Shown piece after piece: positions 13,561 to 21,237 of a stretch of DNA of 21,237 nt; position 1 is the stretch's first letter; the number at the start of each line of letters is the position of its first letter. A program made the position numbers and the translations under genes. The notes beneath the pieces are model-generated. The model had not been told where the DNA came from. It was given only the letters and a program-made list of their open reading frames with translations, and ran no database searches. This DNA is from DATDXN01 sp035289305 (GTDB lineage Bacteria; Patescibacteriota; Microgenomatia; UBA1406; HO2-37-13b): the NCBI GenBank assembly GCA_035289305.1, contig DATDXN010000003.1:1-21237 (forward strand), written 5' to 3'.

Positions 13561-15644
13561 AAAAAGCGGATTTTTTAGAGAATCCTATTGCCCTTTTGCC
13601 GCGAACCAGCGGCGTCACCATACGGCGACTCAAACTACTGGGAATTGCATCCTTTTGGGATCTTCTTAATTACTTTCCATTTCGCTATGAAGATTATTCT
13701 CGTATTATACCCATCAACAGGCTCCATCCTGCGCCTTTTGCGACTATCCGAGGAAAGGTACTCCACGGCACACAGCATTATACTAAGCGAGGATTTTCAC
13801 AGCAAAAAATAGCAATTGAAGAAGCGGGGGCAATCGCTTACCTTATCTGGTATAACCAACCATATTTGCTGCGTATGTTGAAAGTTGGCAGTATGATATC
13901 GGTCGTAGGACGAATTGATTATTTCAGATCATCGGCGCATTCCGGCCTCGCTCTGTTTCCTGAAGAATATGAATTCTATGATAAAAAAGAAACCCTCCAT
14001 ACCGGCCGCATTATTCCTATCTACCCTGAAAAGAGAGGACTTTCATCGCGAACTATTCGAGAAAAAATAGCCCACATTTTGATGGAAGAGAGAAAAAATC
14101 CTGGAGTTGTTGAACCATTCCCCATGGATTTTATCAGGGCAAAAGAATTGCTTGATGAGCGAGCAGCGTATCGGGAAGTGCATTTCCCTTCAAATCTTGC
14201 CGCAGCGGAGGCGGCACGAAAAAGGCTGTCATTTGATGAATTGACGATTATAAAACTGTCAAGTTATATGGTGAAAAAGGCGTGGAGAAATGAAAAAGTT
14301 TCAAATAAATTTTCGCAGTCAAATATAGTGAAAAACAAAGTCAACACTTTCACTCATAATCTCCCTTTCGTTCTCACCAAAGCGCAAAAGCGATGCATAG
14401 AGGAGATTATGACAGATTTTTCAAAACCAACACCCATGAACAGACTTTTACAAGGAGAAGTGGGAAGCGGAAAAACAGTTGTTGCGGCAATTGCGGCATA
14501 TGCGGCATATCTTCATGAATCACGAACTCTTTTTCTGGCGCCGACTGAAATTTTGGCAATGCAGCACTATAAAACGCTCTCTCAACTGTTTATCGACAGT
14601 TCACAATCGCACATTGACTATCCATCGGTGGTTCTGTGCACAGCATCCATCAAGCCAAAAAAGGACATGCTTGAAAAAGCAAATATTATCCTCGGTACCC
14701 ACGCAATTCTCAATAAAACCATACACCCTGAAACCGTTGGACTCGTCATCATAGATGAACAGCAAAAATTCGGCGTATCCCAAAGAGCTCTCATCAAAAA
14801 AAAAGGAGCATATCCGCATCTTCTTACTATGACGGCGACTCCTATCCCTCGTACCGTGCTTTTGACCATCTTCGCAGAGCTCGATCTTTCAGTGATTGAT
14901 GAAATGCCTCGCGGCAGAGGTGCAGTCAAAACATTTTTGGTGCCGCCTGAAAAACGAAGCGCAGCTTACGCGTGGATAAAAAAGGAAATACAAAAAAAGC
15001 GCTCGCAAGTTTTCGTCGTTTGTCCTTTCATAGATCTCTCTGAAAAAGAAACACTGACATCAGTAAAAGCTGCTAAAAAGGAATTTATCTACCTCAAAAA
15101 TACTGTTTTTCCTGCATCTTCCGTCGAGCTTCTGCATGGAAGAATGAAAAGTAATGAGAAAGAAACCGTGATGAAGCGCTTTACTTCAGGGCATATCGAT
15201 GTACTTGTTTCAACACCAGTTGTGGAAGTTGGCATAGATATACCAAACGCTACCATTATCATTATCGAGGGGGCAGAACGATTTGGTTTATCTCAACTGC
15301 ATCAACTGCGGGGCAGAGTAGGAAGAGGGGGAAAACAATCATATTGTCTGCTTTTTACCGGTGTTTCCGATGAAAAAGTGGAGGGTAGACTTCGCACCTT
15401 CTCATCAGTATATAATGGATTTGAACTTGCCGAATATGACCTCAAAATACGCGGGGGAGGAGAGTTATTTGGAACAAGACAACATGGCGTACCAATGCTC
15501 AAAATCGCCTCATTTTCGGATAAAGCACTGTTGAACCTCGCACATGAATGTGTGTCTTTCATCGCCACACACGATATCTCAAACTATCCGGAGTTGCAAA
15601 AACGTCTCAAACAATATACAATATCACTCATTAGCCGCGACTGA
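13557..15644 (+). CDS. recG: ATP-dependent DNA helicase RecG
   Basis: A branch-migration helicase that remodels stalled forks and Holliday junctions. The 695 residues comprise an N-terminal wedge/OB region (RLKLLGIASFWDLLNYFPFRYED, then IRGKVLHGTQ), Walker A GEVGSGKT (about 300-307), Walker B with DEQQKFG (about 400; DEQHRFG is usual), the TATPIPRT motif, and the second helicase domain with VVEVGIDIPNA and QLRGRVGRGG (about 582-591). GTRQHGVP is the RecG-specific C-terminal motif. ATG 13557 was chosen over an in-frame start at 13488 because MKKADFLENPIALLP begins the conserved region and overlaps the small upstream gene as ATGA. Confidence 0.96.
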   Translation: MKKADFLENPIALLPRTSGVTIRRLKLLGIASFWDLLNYFPFRYEDYSRIIPINRLHPAPFATIRGKVLHGTQHYTKRGFSQQKIAIEEAGAIAYLIWYNQPYLLRMLKVGSMISVVGRIDYFRSSAHSGLALFPEEYEFYDKKETLHTGRIIPIYPEKRGLSSRTIREKIAHILMEERKNPGVVEPFPMDFIRAKELLDERAAYREVHFPSNLAAAEAARKRLSFDELTIIKLSSYMVKKAWRNEKVSNKFSQSNIVKNKVNTFTHNLPFVLTKAQKRCIEEIMTDFSKPTPMNRLLQGEVGSGKTVVAAIAAYAAYLHESRTLFLAPTEILAMQHYKTLSQLFIDSSQSHIDYPSVVLCTASIKPKKDMLEKANIILGTHAILNKTIHPETVGLVIIDEQQKFGVSQRALIKKKGAYPHLLTMTATPIPRTVLLTIFAELDLSVIDEMPRGRGAVKTFLVPPEKRSAAYAWIKKEIQKKRSQVFVVCPFIDLSEKETLTSVKAAKKEFIYLKNTVFPASSVELLHGRMKSNEKETVMKRFTSGHIDVLVSTPVVEVGIDIPNATIIIIEGAERFGLSQLHQLRGRVGRGGKQSYCLLFTGVSDEKVEGRLRTFSSVYNGFELAEYDLKIRGGGELFGTRQHGVPMLKIASFSDKALLNLAHECVSFIATHDISNYPELQKRLKQYTISLISRD

Positions 15645-15674
15645 ATATATTTTAAAATTTTAAATTTATTGTGT

Positions 15675-15824
15675 ATGGCTCCTTTACCAAAACGAAAACA
15701 TTCAACAATGAGGAAAGGAAAACGTATTAAAACACGCTCCTTTCAGTTTTCATCACTCGTGAAATGTGCGGCGTGTGGCAAAATGAAAAAACCTCATCTT
15801 GTGTGTAAAAAGTGTGGCACATAA
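15675..15824 (+). CDS. rpmF: Ribosomal protein bL32
   Basis: A 49-residue basic protein beginning MAPLPKRKHSTMRKGKR with a zinc ribbon formed by CAAC (31-34) and CKKC (44-47). This is the zinc-binding form of bL32, part of the 50S subunit. It starts 30 bases after recG in a very AT-rich gap. In many bacteria rpmF lies with fatty-acid genes; here it heads an RNA-processing cluster with nusB and rnc. nusB starts eight bases after its stop. Confidence 0.93.
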   Translation: MAPLPKRKHSTMRKGKRIKTRSFQFSSLVKCAACGKMKKPHLVCKKCGT

Positions 15825-15832
15825 AAAACCGC

Positions 15833-16183
15833 ATGGATACACGTCACGCGAAACGAATAAAAATAGTGCAAGAAATGTTCGCACGCCTTTTCAACTCATC
15901 AGATCCTGCTCTCTCAAAAAAGACACAAAGCATTTTTTTACATCTTCCTGAAATCGATGAAAAGATAAAAAAAGGAGCACCAAAATATGAATTGTCTAAA
16001 ATAGCAAAAGTCGACCTTTCAATCCTTCGCCTTGCCGTCTATGAATTGATTATTGAGAAAAAAGAGCCCCCCAAAGTTATTATCAACGAGGCGATCGAAC
16101 TGGCAAAAGATATGGCAGGAGAAAAATCCCCGGCGTTTATCAACGCAGCTCTTGGGAAGATATACCAAGAGATGGTACAATGA
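15833..16183 (+). CDS. nusB: Transcription antitermination factor NusB
   Basis: NusB works with NusE (uS10) on boxA RNA in rRNA antitermination. The 116-residue all-helical protein contains KIAKVDLSILRLAVYELI and PPKVIINEAIELAKDMAGEKSPAFINAALGKI, the standard NusB signature. It is a little shorter than the E. coli protein (139). ATG 15833 was chosen over an in-frame GTG at 15812, which lies inside rpmF and would add unlike residues. rnc follows after 24 bases. Confidence 0.93.
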   Translation: MDTRHAKRIKIVQEMFARLFNSSDPALSKKTQSIFLHLPEIDEKIKKGAPKYELSKIAKVDLSILRLAVYELIIEKKEPPKVIINEAIELAKDMAGEKSPAFINAALGKIYQEMVQ

Positions 16184-16207
16184 GTCGAAAAAGAAGGAAA
16201 ACCATAT

Positions 16208-16903
16208 ATGATACATGATGTGCATGAACTTGAAAAATGCATTGATGTGACTTTTCATAATAAGGAAATTTTGAAGAATGCCCTTATCCACCGTTCATAC
16301 CTTAACGAAAATAAAACACGCAATCTTTCTTCGAATGAAAAACTTGAGTTTTTGGGAGATAGTGTCCTATCACTCATCACCTCGCTGTATCTTTACAAAA
16401 AATATCCTCATCTTCATGAGGGGGAATATACTGATATCAAAGCATCAATCGTCAAAACTGAAAGTTTATCGGAGGCAGCAGAAAAGCTAAAACTCTCACA
16501 GTATATTTTTCTTTCCAAAGGAGAGCAAAAAAACATGTCAAAGTCGAGTTCATCAATTCTTGCAGACTGCTTTGAGGCTATCATCGCTGCAATTTTCCTC
16601 GATCAAAACTTTGAGGCGGCCAATTCATTTGTTCTTTCATTTCTCTTCTGCGACAAGCTTGATCACATCGTCAAACACAAATTGTACCTTTCCCCCAAAA
16701 ATAGACTGCAGGAGTATTGGCAAAATAAATATAAGATATTGCCCCAGTACCGAGTCATACATCAAACAGGCCCAGAACACAAAAAGCAATACGTCATAGC
16801 TGTCTTTCTCCATGGTAAAAAACAGGGAGAAGGGAAAGGAAACTCAAAAAAAGAGGCCGAGGAAAACGCGGCTCTTCACGCTTTACAAAAATCAACGATG
16901 TGA
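16208..16903 (+). CDS. rnc: Ribonuclease III
   Basis: Cleaves double-stranded RNA, mainly rRNA precursors. The 231 residues have the catalytic domain with signature NEKLEFLGD (43-51) holding Glu47 and Asp51, and the second acidic pair Asp120/Glu123 in ILADCFEAIIAAIF. A double-stranded RNA-binding domain follows (about 162-229, NRLQEYWQ to KKEAEENAALHALQ). AAGGA about nine bases before ATG is one of the few Shine-Dalgarno-like sites in the window. Its 3' end carries the rpsP promoter. Confidence 0.96.
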   Translation: MIHDVHELEKCIDVTFHNKEILKNALIHRSYLNENKTRNLSSNEKLEFLGDSVLSLITSLYLYKKYPHLHEGEYTDIKASIVKTESLSEAAEKLKLSQYIFLSKGEQKNMSKSSSSILADCFEAIIAAIFLDQNFEAANSFVLSFLFCDKLDHIVKHKLYLSPKNRLQEYWQNKYKILPQYRVIHQTGPEHKKQYVIAVFLHGKKQGEGKGNSKKEAEENAALHALQKSTM

Positions 16904-16909
16904 TATACT
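16882..16909 (+). promoter_or_regulatory. Promoter of rpsP inside the end of rnc
   Basis: TTTACA (16882-16887), a 16-base spacer and TATACT (16904-16909). The rpsP ATG at 16916 is six bases after the -10, so initiation should give a leaderless mRNA. Confidence 0.65.
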
Positions 16910-16915
16910 ATATGT

Positions 16916-17167
16916 ATGGCAGTAAAAATAAAACTTACCAGAATAGGGAAAAAAAATGCTCCGCAATATCGAATAGTAGCGGCAGAGGAGGGAAAAAAAA
17001 GAGACGGGAAGTACATTGAGAAAATAGGCTTTTATAATCCCCTTACCTCCCCATCAACACTCACGGTAGATGAAAAGAAATTCACCCAGTGGATTGAGAG
17101 AGGAGCTCAATTGAGCGAGGGCGCCCGTAAATTACTTGCAAAACGCCTGCATAAACTCAACATATAA
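16916..17167 (+). CDS. rpsP: Ribosomal protein bS16
   Basis: The 83-residue protein begins MAVKIKLTRIGKKNAPQYRI and contains KRDGKYIEKIGFYNPL, both bS16 hallmarks. It is a 30S assembly protein. The TAATG at 17165-17169 makes its stop overlap the start of the KH-domain gene by one base, so the two are translationally coupled. The rpsP-KH pairing is common in bacteria. Confidence 0.97.
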   Translation: MAVKIKLTRIGKKNAPQYRIVAAEEGKKRDGKYIEKIGFYNPLTSPSTLTVDEKKFTQWIERGAQLSEGARKLLAKRLHKLNI

Positions 17168-17454
17168 TGGACACGAACACTATTACATCACCCGCTCTAC
17201 TCTTTGTCAAAAATATAATCACGAAAATAGTTAATTACCCCGAAAATATTACTTTTCATGAGTCTGATGAGGAATATACAGCTGTCATCACGATCATTCC
17301 GCATCAGGATGATTTTGGCAAAGTTATTGGAAAAAGAGGAAAAACCATCAATGCTATCCGCACGCTTCTTTCAGTATTCTCATATAAAACAAGAACGCCG
17401 GAAGTTGAAAGTAGTTACGGCAAAAAAATCATACTGAAAGTAGGCGAAGAGTAA
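17167..17454 (+). CDS. khpA: KH-domain RNA-binding protein KhpA
   Basis: A 95-residue single KH-domain protein with the GxxG loop in VIGKRGKTINAIRTLL (about 53-68), which grips single-stranded RNA. KhpA proteins act in RNA chaperoning and small-RNA networks in Gram-positive bacteria; its role here is inferred. It is slightly longer than usual (about 75-80) because of an N-terminal extension. It is coupled to rpsP and ends 17 bases from the convergent pilO. Confidence 0.9.
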   Translation: MDTNTITSPALLFVKNIITKIVNYPENITFHESDEEYTAVITIIPHQDDFGKVIGKRGKTINAIRTLLSVFSYKTRTPEVESSYGKKIILKVGEE

Positions 17455-17471
17455 AACTACAAAATTACCCC

Positions 17472-18164
17472 TTAAAATGCTACGAATGGATTGTCCTTTG
17501 TTGTATAATCACTCGTGGTATCAACAAATTCTCCTGGAGAAGTCGTTAACGATTCTTGAAGCTCACGCGCGACAGTTCGAATGTGCTCGAGTCGTACGGG
17601 GTCAATCTTGGGCGCTTCTTGTGAGATGGCGGGCTTTATATCCTTTGTATGAAAAACGAGCGTGAGACTTGTTTGAGCAGTTGCGGGAGAATACGTCAGC
17701 TCATCCATCGTGATAAGCCTGCCTCCTTTATATTGATAATTTTCGAGGAATTTCACGAATGCCTCTGGCGTTCCTTCTGTGGTGATTTGGAGCGTCAAAA
17801 CTTCATCTGGAGCTTCACTCAAGACTAGGGTAAAACTCACCACACGAAACTCTGTTTGAGTTGAGATATTATCAAGCACTGTAAAAATAGTGAAATAATC
17901 CTCTTTACTTGGCAAAAGAGTATCCAGTGTTGAAACCAGAAGATCAACTTCCTCTGCATTAAAAGATAAAATTGTTGCTTTTTTACGTTCCAAGTTTGCT
18001 ATCTCTTCTACTAGTCCCGCGTTACCATTTTTGATATCTATATAGGCTTTTATTTGAAGAGGCAACACGAACAGGATAAGCAATAAAAAGATCACACCTG
18101 ATAGTATATATATGCTATTTCGCCGAAGGAGTTCCCTAGTGTATCTGCCGATGAATATTCTCAT
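17472..18164 (-). CDS. pilO: Type IV pilus assembly protein PilO
   Basis: An inner-membrane protein of the alignment complex that pairs with PilN. The 230 residues have a short basic cytoplasmic start (about 1-16), one membrane helix (about 17-36), a coiled coil (LVEEIANLERKKATIL) and a periplasmic ferredoxin-like domain with LPSKEDYFTIFTVLDNIS and TPEAFVKFLENYQYKGGRL. Topology and place after pilN support the call over generic family similarity. The ATGA at 18164-18161 couples it to pilN. The C-terminus is a low-complexity Thr/Asp tail. Confidence 0.8.
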   Translation of the reverse strand: MRIFIGRYTRELLRRNSIYILSGVIFLLLILFVLPLQIKAYIDIKNGNAGLVEEIANLERKKATILSFNAEEVDLLVSTLDTLLPSKEDYFTIFTVLDNISTQTEFRVVSFTLVLSEAPDEVLTLQITTEGTPEAFVKFLENYQYKGGRLITMDELTYSPATAQTSLTLVFHTKDIKPAISQEAPKIDPVRLEHIRTVARELQESLTTSPGEFVDTTSDYTTKDNPFVAF

Positions 18165-18730
18165 GGTATTTGGTCAACTGGTTTAAATTTTCCTGAAAAC
18201 GATACTTTGTAATTGTTCGTGCTTTCGCCGGTTATTGAAAATTCCTCAAGCGATAACCTCTCAAATATTTTTAAAAATGCAAGATCCTCAAGGTTGTTCA
18301 GCGAGTCGTAGAATACATCATAGTCTGAAAAATTCAGTGTAAAGGAAACGTTTTTTTCATTGTCATACGTCATTGATTCAATTTCGGCTGAACCTGTTGA
18401 AATAGGAAGATAATTGACAAGCAATCTATAGTAAGGGAGAAAATTCACATCTTTTGCAAGAATGTTTTCAAACTCAACACTTTTATCGTTGAAATAAATA
18501 ACTTTTTTTTCTATGTCTCTTTTATTAAGGAGCTCACTTAATAAACGTTCTTTCTGGGAGAGTAGTCTTGCCCGTTCAACTTCTTTTACTGTTTTGAGTA
18601 AAAAAACAACAGCAAGCGATGTAATACATATAAAGCCAATAACAAAGCTCGCTGTGCGGATTTTTTCAAATATCTTTTCTTGTTGTCTGTATGTCTGTCC
18701 TTTAAGCAGTAGATTAATGTATTTTGACAT
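18161..18730 (-). CDS. pilN: Type IV pilus assembly protein PilN
   Basis: The 189-residue partner of PilO and PilM. The N-terminus MSKYINLLLKG carries the INLL motif that inserts into the PilM groove. A membrane helix (about 27-47) is followed by a coiled coil (EVERARLLSQKERLL) and an alpha-beta domain with LLVNYLPIS and a closing YKVSFSGKFKP. It lies 45 bases after pilM; that gap has a C-rich run with a four-pair CCCG/CGGG hairpin. It ends overlapping pilO by four bases. Confidence 0.82.
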   Translation of the reverse strand: MSKYINLLLKGQTYRQQEKIFEKIRTASFVIGFICITSLAVVFLLKTVKEVERARLLSQKERLLSELLNKRDIEKKVIYFNDKSVEFENILAKDVNFLPYYRLLVNYLPISTGSAEIESMTYDNEKNVSFTLNFSDYDVFYDSLNNLEDLAFLKIFERLSLEEFSITGESTNNYKVSFSGKFKPVDQIP

Positions 18731-18775
18731 TGTAAGTATGTAGTCAGATAATTTTCCCCCGCTGGTGAACGGGAC

Positions 18776-19825
18776 TCATTTCATGAACCGTACGCACCCT
18801 CCAAGAGCTGGAATAATAAACAGCAAGTCTGCCTTGAAATAATCTATGACGTTATTTCTCACAAAATACGGGAAAATATCAAACAAGCTTATTTTTATGC
18901 CAAGTGACGTCGAAAGCTTGTCGCCAAAAGACGCAATTTTACCCCCTTCGCCAAAAAGAAAAATCGAATTGACCGGAAGACCAAATTTTGTTTTTGCGAC
19001 AATGATAAATCGCTCAATCTCCGAAACAAACACATTATAGGGAGAGGAGATAATATTTTTTATATTGTATGACGAAGGAACATCTGAAAAACCGGTCGTT
19101 TCAAGCATCTTTTTAATCTCTCCCTCCGGGAGCTCTAGATTTGCCTGTATATCTTTGATAAAGATGTTGACGCCGAGTGAAAAATTGCGTATCTCCACAG
19201 GAAGTTTTTTCACTTCGTTGAAAAGGTAGAGTGATGTCGCAGAATACCCGACATTCATAAATAGTGACAATTGTTGTGCCACTGCATTTTCTCGATGCGC
19301 CTCAAGCATGTCTGCGATAAGTCTTACCGTCGCGCTTGTTTCGTTTTCGATCGAGTCGGGATAGAGTCCTGCTCTCTCCACCAAAGATGTCACTTTCTCA
19401 ACCACCGCGTGAGTCGTGGCAATAAGAAGTATGATTAATTTCTTATTGCGCCGATCTTCAAAAAGCACCTCTATATCAAGACTCACATCCTCTATGGGAA
19501 CCGGAATGAATTGATCAGCTTGGTACTTAATCGCAGACACTAGTTCTTTCTCGGTGAGGAGGGGCATTTCAATAATCTGTGAATAACTATGGACGTCGGG
19601 AACGACGATATTGACTGCTTTTTTTTTGATGCCCGCATCCCGCACTATCTTTTGTATCACTCCCGCAGTCATATCACTATCTTTACTGCTATCGGTATTA
19701 TAGATATTGATAGGGTTTTCATTGAAGGCAAGCGTATGGGCCTCATAATGAGAGCCTTTTTTTGCAATATCAGCAATTTTGATATATCGCTCGCCGATAT
19801 CAATGGTAAACGCATCATGTGTCAT
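18776..19825 (-). CDS. pilM: Type IV pilus assembly protein PilM
   Basis: An actin-like cytoplasmic ATPase-fold protein linking PilN to the pilus motor. The 349 residues begin FTIDIGERYIKIADIAK (phosphate-1-like strand) and contain the characteristic SAIKYQADQFIPVPIEDVSLD (near 101-121) and a nucleotide-site segment FMNVGYSATSLYLF, then FLFGEGGKIASFGDKL near the C-terminus. It opens the pilM-pilN-pilO operon with its own promoter at 19838-19866. Confidence 0.88.
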   Translation of the reverse strand: MTHDAFTIDIGERYIKIADIAKKGSHYEAHTLAFNENPINIYNTDSSKDSDMTAGVIQKIVRDAGIKKKAVNIVVPDVHSYSQIIEMPLLTEKELVSAIKYQADQFIPVPIEDVSLDIEVLFEDRRNKKLIILLIATTHAVVEKVTSLVERAGLYPDSIENETSATVRLIADMLEAHRENAVAQQLSLFMNVGYSATSLYLFNEVKKLPVEIRNFSLGVNIFIKDIQANLELPEGEIKKMLETTGFSDVPSSYNIKNIISSPYNVFVSEIERFIIVAKTKFGLPVNSIFLFGEGGKIASFGDKLSTSLGIKISLFDIFPYFVRNNVIDYFKADLLFIIPALGGCVRFMK

Positions 19826-19837
19826 AGTCTACTTTTT

Positions 19838-19866
19838 AGTATGAATTACTTTTTGTGAGAAATCAA
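19838..19866 (-). promoter_or_regulatory. Promoter of pilMNO
   Basis: On the minus strand TTGATT (19866-19861), a 17-base spacer and CATACT (19843-19838). ATG at 19825 is 12 bases after the -10, so the leader is about five or six bases. This would let pilMNO be expressed apart from the upstream pseudopilin genes. Confidence 0.55.
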
Positions 19867-19873
19867 GGGGATG

Positions 19874-20485
19874 TTAATTCCTCAACTTGACACCTGTGTA
19901 AAAAGATAAAACATCTTTATCTTCTTGAGCTGATGGACCATAACTTGAACCTATTTTTGCTTTCATACTAAAGGCGATAAAAGGAGGACTTAAGGCAGAT
20001 AAGCGCCGACAAGATATTTTAAATTCAGTCACTTGTACATCTTCGTTTGTGAGATCGTATATCCCATCAGCAAGGTATGACAACCGATATGTACCTGCTA
20101 CCCCCGACGGATGATTATATAACCTAAAATAAATTACTTCTTGTGGATTAGTAGTATCTTTGAAGTATAAATTTATACTCGTTGATGGATCTTGTGGATT
20201 GGTCGCAGAATGATCAGGTGGACTCATATTGGTCCCACATACTTCGTTTACAGCTGTCATTCCAACATCGCTATATATTGCAGAACCTCGTTGGCGCATC
20301 AAATTTTTCATGACATTGAGAGATACGTCCACTTGCTCTTTTAAGCTCTGCAGGGCATGCACTTTTGCGCGCGCCTGAAGGACAGAAAAGAAAATGCTAA
20401 AAAGCGTCAGGATTGATATGGCAATAATTGCGATCACAATAATCGTTTCAATAATACTCAAACCTTTCTTATGTATTTTATTCAT
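19874..20485 (-). CDS. Type IV pilin-like minor pseudopilin (PilW/GspJ-like position)
   Basis: The 203-residue protein begins with a short basic leader MNKIHKKG, then LSIIETIIVIAIIAISILTLF. The leader cleaves after Gly8, with Glu at +5 and a hydrophobic N-terminal helix, the class III signal used by prepilin peptidase PilD. The C-terminal globular part is beta-rich (ATNPQDPSTSINLYFK, IYDLTNEDVQVTEFKISC) with Cys in CGTNM and SCRRL that could form a disulphide. It is last in the pseudopilin run and starts eight bases inside the preceding gene. Confidence 0.75.
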   Translation of the reverse strand: MNKIHKKGLSIIETIIVIAIIAISILTLFSIFFSVLQARAKVHALQSLKEQVDVSLNVMKNLMRQRGSAIYSDVGMTAVNEVCGTNMSPPDHSATNPQDPSTSINLYFKDTTNPQEVIYFRLYNHPSGVAGTYRLSYLADGIYDLTNEDVQVTEFKISCRRLSALSPPFIAFSMKAKIGSSYGPSAQEDKDVLSFYTGVKLRN

Positions 20486-20969
20486 ACTGTGTAAAAACTG
20501 AATTTACGGGAACCGAAAAAACCCTCCCTCTCTCCTCCCATTTAACAAAAATAGAAACTGTTTTTCTATCGGTTGTAGCGTCATATGAGAACTCCACATA
20601 GCGCAAGAATTGCATATTTGATGTTGGTGATAGTGTATAAGCATTATTGCAATTATTTTGGCTAGTAGCACATGAGGCAAAATTCACACCGGTTGTGACA
20701 CATTGACTAAGATCTACTTTATTAAAACAATACATAACAGTCGTATCTGGAATGTTTTGCCATCCTTTTTCTTTCTCGACACGCAACCACTCCAAAAGTT
20801 CTTCCGCGTATTGCGTCGCATACACTTTGTGTTTGGCAATTGAAGTATTGATGAGTGAAAGTTGTGCGAGATACGCGGATGTAATAAAAATAAAGGAAAT
20901 CAATGTGACGAAAATAAGCACTTCAATGATAGTAAAAGCATTTTTCTTTTCTTTCATAAAGGAGTTCAC
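20478..20969 (-). CDS. Type IV pilin-like minor pseudopilin (PilV/GspI-like) with Ala at -1
   Basis: The 163-residue protein has a basic leader and a hydrophobic helix starting FTIIEVLIFVTLISF, with Glu at +5. The residue before the cleavage point is Ala (KNA-FTIIEV) instead of the near-invariant Gly. The globular part contains ELLEWLRVEKEKGWQNI, typical of PilV/GspI-like proteins, and three Cys around CFNKVDLSQC and FASCATSQNNC. GTG 20969 overlaps the preceding TGA (GTGA), suggesting coupling; ATG 20957 is an alternative start giving a leader of MKEKKNA. Confidence 0.75.
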   Translation of the reverse strand: MNSFMKEKKNAFTIIEVLIFVTLISFIFITSAYLAQLSLINTSIAKHKVYATQYAEELLEWLRVEKEKGWQNIPDTTVMYCFNKVDLSQCVTTGVNFASCATSQNNCNNAYTLSPTSNMQFLRYVEFSYDATTDRKTVSIFVKWEERGRVFSVPVNSVFTQYE

Positions 20970-21237
20970 TTTATAGTAATTAATCCGGACTTATTTATGT
21001 AAACCCTACGTTTCTTTCCGGTTTCGGTATTAACTAAAACGGCCGTGTATCTTCCAAATGGATCAGTTAAATATGCCGATGTGACGCCGTAGCCAAACGG
21101 ATTGAAGTAAAGTTCTTTCTCACTGTCAAATCTGATATTATTAGGCAAATAAATTCTATAATAGTTACCGGTGCAACCATCTATCGGAGGCAAACCTACT
21201 CCTTCCTGTATGATATAAAAATTAGACTTCCAATATA
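20966..21237 (-). CDS. GspH/FimT-like pseudopilin, C-terminal part (cut by right edge)
   Basis: An open frame enters from the right edge without a start and ends with TGA at 20966. The visible 89 residues include YWKSNFYIIQEGVG, then LYFNPFGYGV, YTAVLVNTETGKKRRVYI and a closing NKSGLITIK. A late F.P.G segment followed by beta strands and a terminal G-x-I-x-I strand is the GspH/FimT C-terminal pattern. The N-terminal prepilin signal should lie beyond the window. Coupled to the next gene by GTGA. A TTG at 21193 is unlikely to be the start because the frame stays open to the edge. Confidence 0.65.
   Translation of the reverse strand, partial: YWKSNFYIIQEGVGLPPIDGCTGNYYRIYLPNNIRFDSEKELYFNPFGYGVTSAYLTDPFGRYTAVLVNTETGKKRRVYINKSGLITIK

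Noticed and set aside
15645..15674. AT-rich gap before rpmF as a promoter
   Set aside because: TAAATT near 15661 is possible as a -10 but neither hexamer is convincing and the low-complexity AT sequence gives many chance matches.
21193..21193. TTG at 21193 as start of a complete 75-residue gene
   Set aside because: The frame stays open to the right edge and the visible part resembles only the C-terminal half of a GspH-like protein.
1..21237. CRISPR array, or recoded TGA as in Gracilibacteria/SR1
   Set aside because: No regularly spaced direct repeats were seen, and TGA ends many genes at the family-expected position (infC, recG, nusB, rnc, pilM).

Overview
The window looks like chromosomal DNA of a Candidate Phyla Radiation bacterium (Patescibacteria), most likely of Parcubacteria type. 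This is inferred from gene content and protein architecture, not from a marker-gene tree. Housekeeping proteins are short: trigger factor has no PPIase domain, ThrRS has no TGS/editing region, and PheT has no tRNA-binding OB domain. There is a DUF5660-like protein, a PilM-PilN-PilO pilus cluster, AT-rich dense coding, few Shine-Dalgarno sites, and TGA used as stop (standard bacterial code).

Layout. 1-100 is the start of a transposase-like gene on the minus strand, cut by the window edge. 239-424 holds tRNA-His and tRNA-Arg (minus) with a GC-rich hairpin. 501-2496 has a membrane-anchored methyltransferase and two paralogous exported peptidoglycan-hydrolase-like proteins. Between the paralogues lie two terminators, a near-consensus promoter and a terminator-like hairpin that begins at the predicted transcription start. 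2522-4352 has tRNA-Leu, trigger factor, a DUF5660-like gene and a small unknown gene on the minus strand. 4432-10031 is a translation block: tRNA-Val, thrS, infC, rpmI, rplT, pheS, pheT. 10038-10775 is an unrecognised gene with its own promoter and a hairpin over its stop codon. 10873-13419 (minus) is a class A penicillin-binding protein. Divergent from it run a 36-residue membrane protein and recG, then rpmF, nusB, rnc, rpsP and a KH-domain gene. 17472-21237 (minus) is a type IV pilus region: pilM, pilN and pilO, preceded by three pseudopilin-like genes, the first cut by the right edge.

Together the genes cover tRNA charging (Thr, Phe), initiation (IF3), large and small subunit proteins, rRNA processing and antitermination (RNase III, NusB), nascent-chain folding, repair (RecG), cell-wall synthesis and trimming, and surface pili.

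The most striking general signal is promoter placement. Sigma-70 -10 hexamers repeatedly end about 6-14 bases before the start codon (501, 3539, 10038, 13419, 13450, 16916, 19825), so many mRNAs should have almost no leader. The most unusual local signal is the isolated promoter and hairpin at 1769-1853, which could be a small RNA of about 50 nt or an attenuator in front of the second hydrolase.
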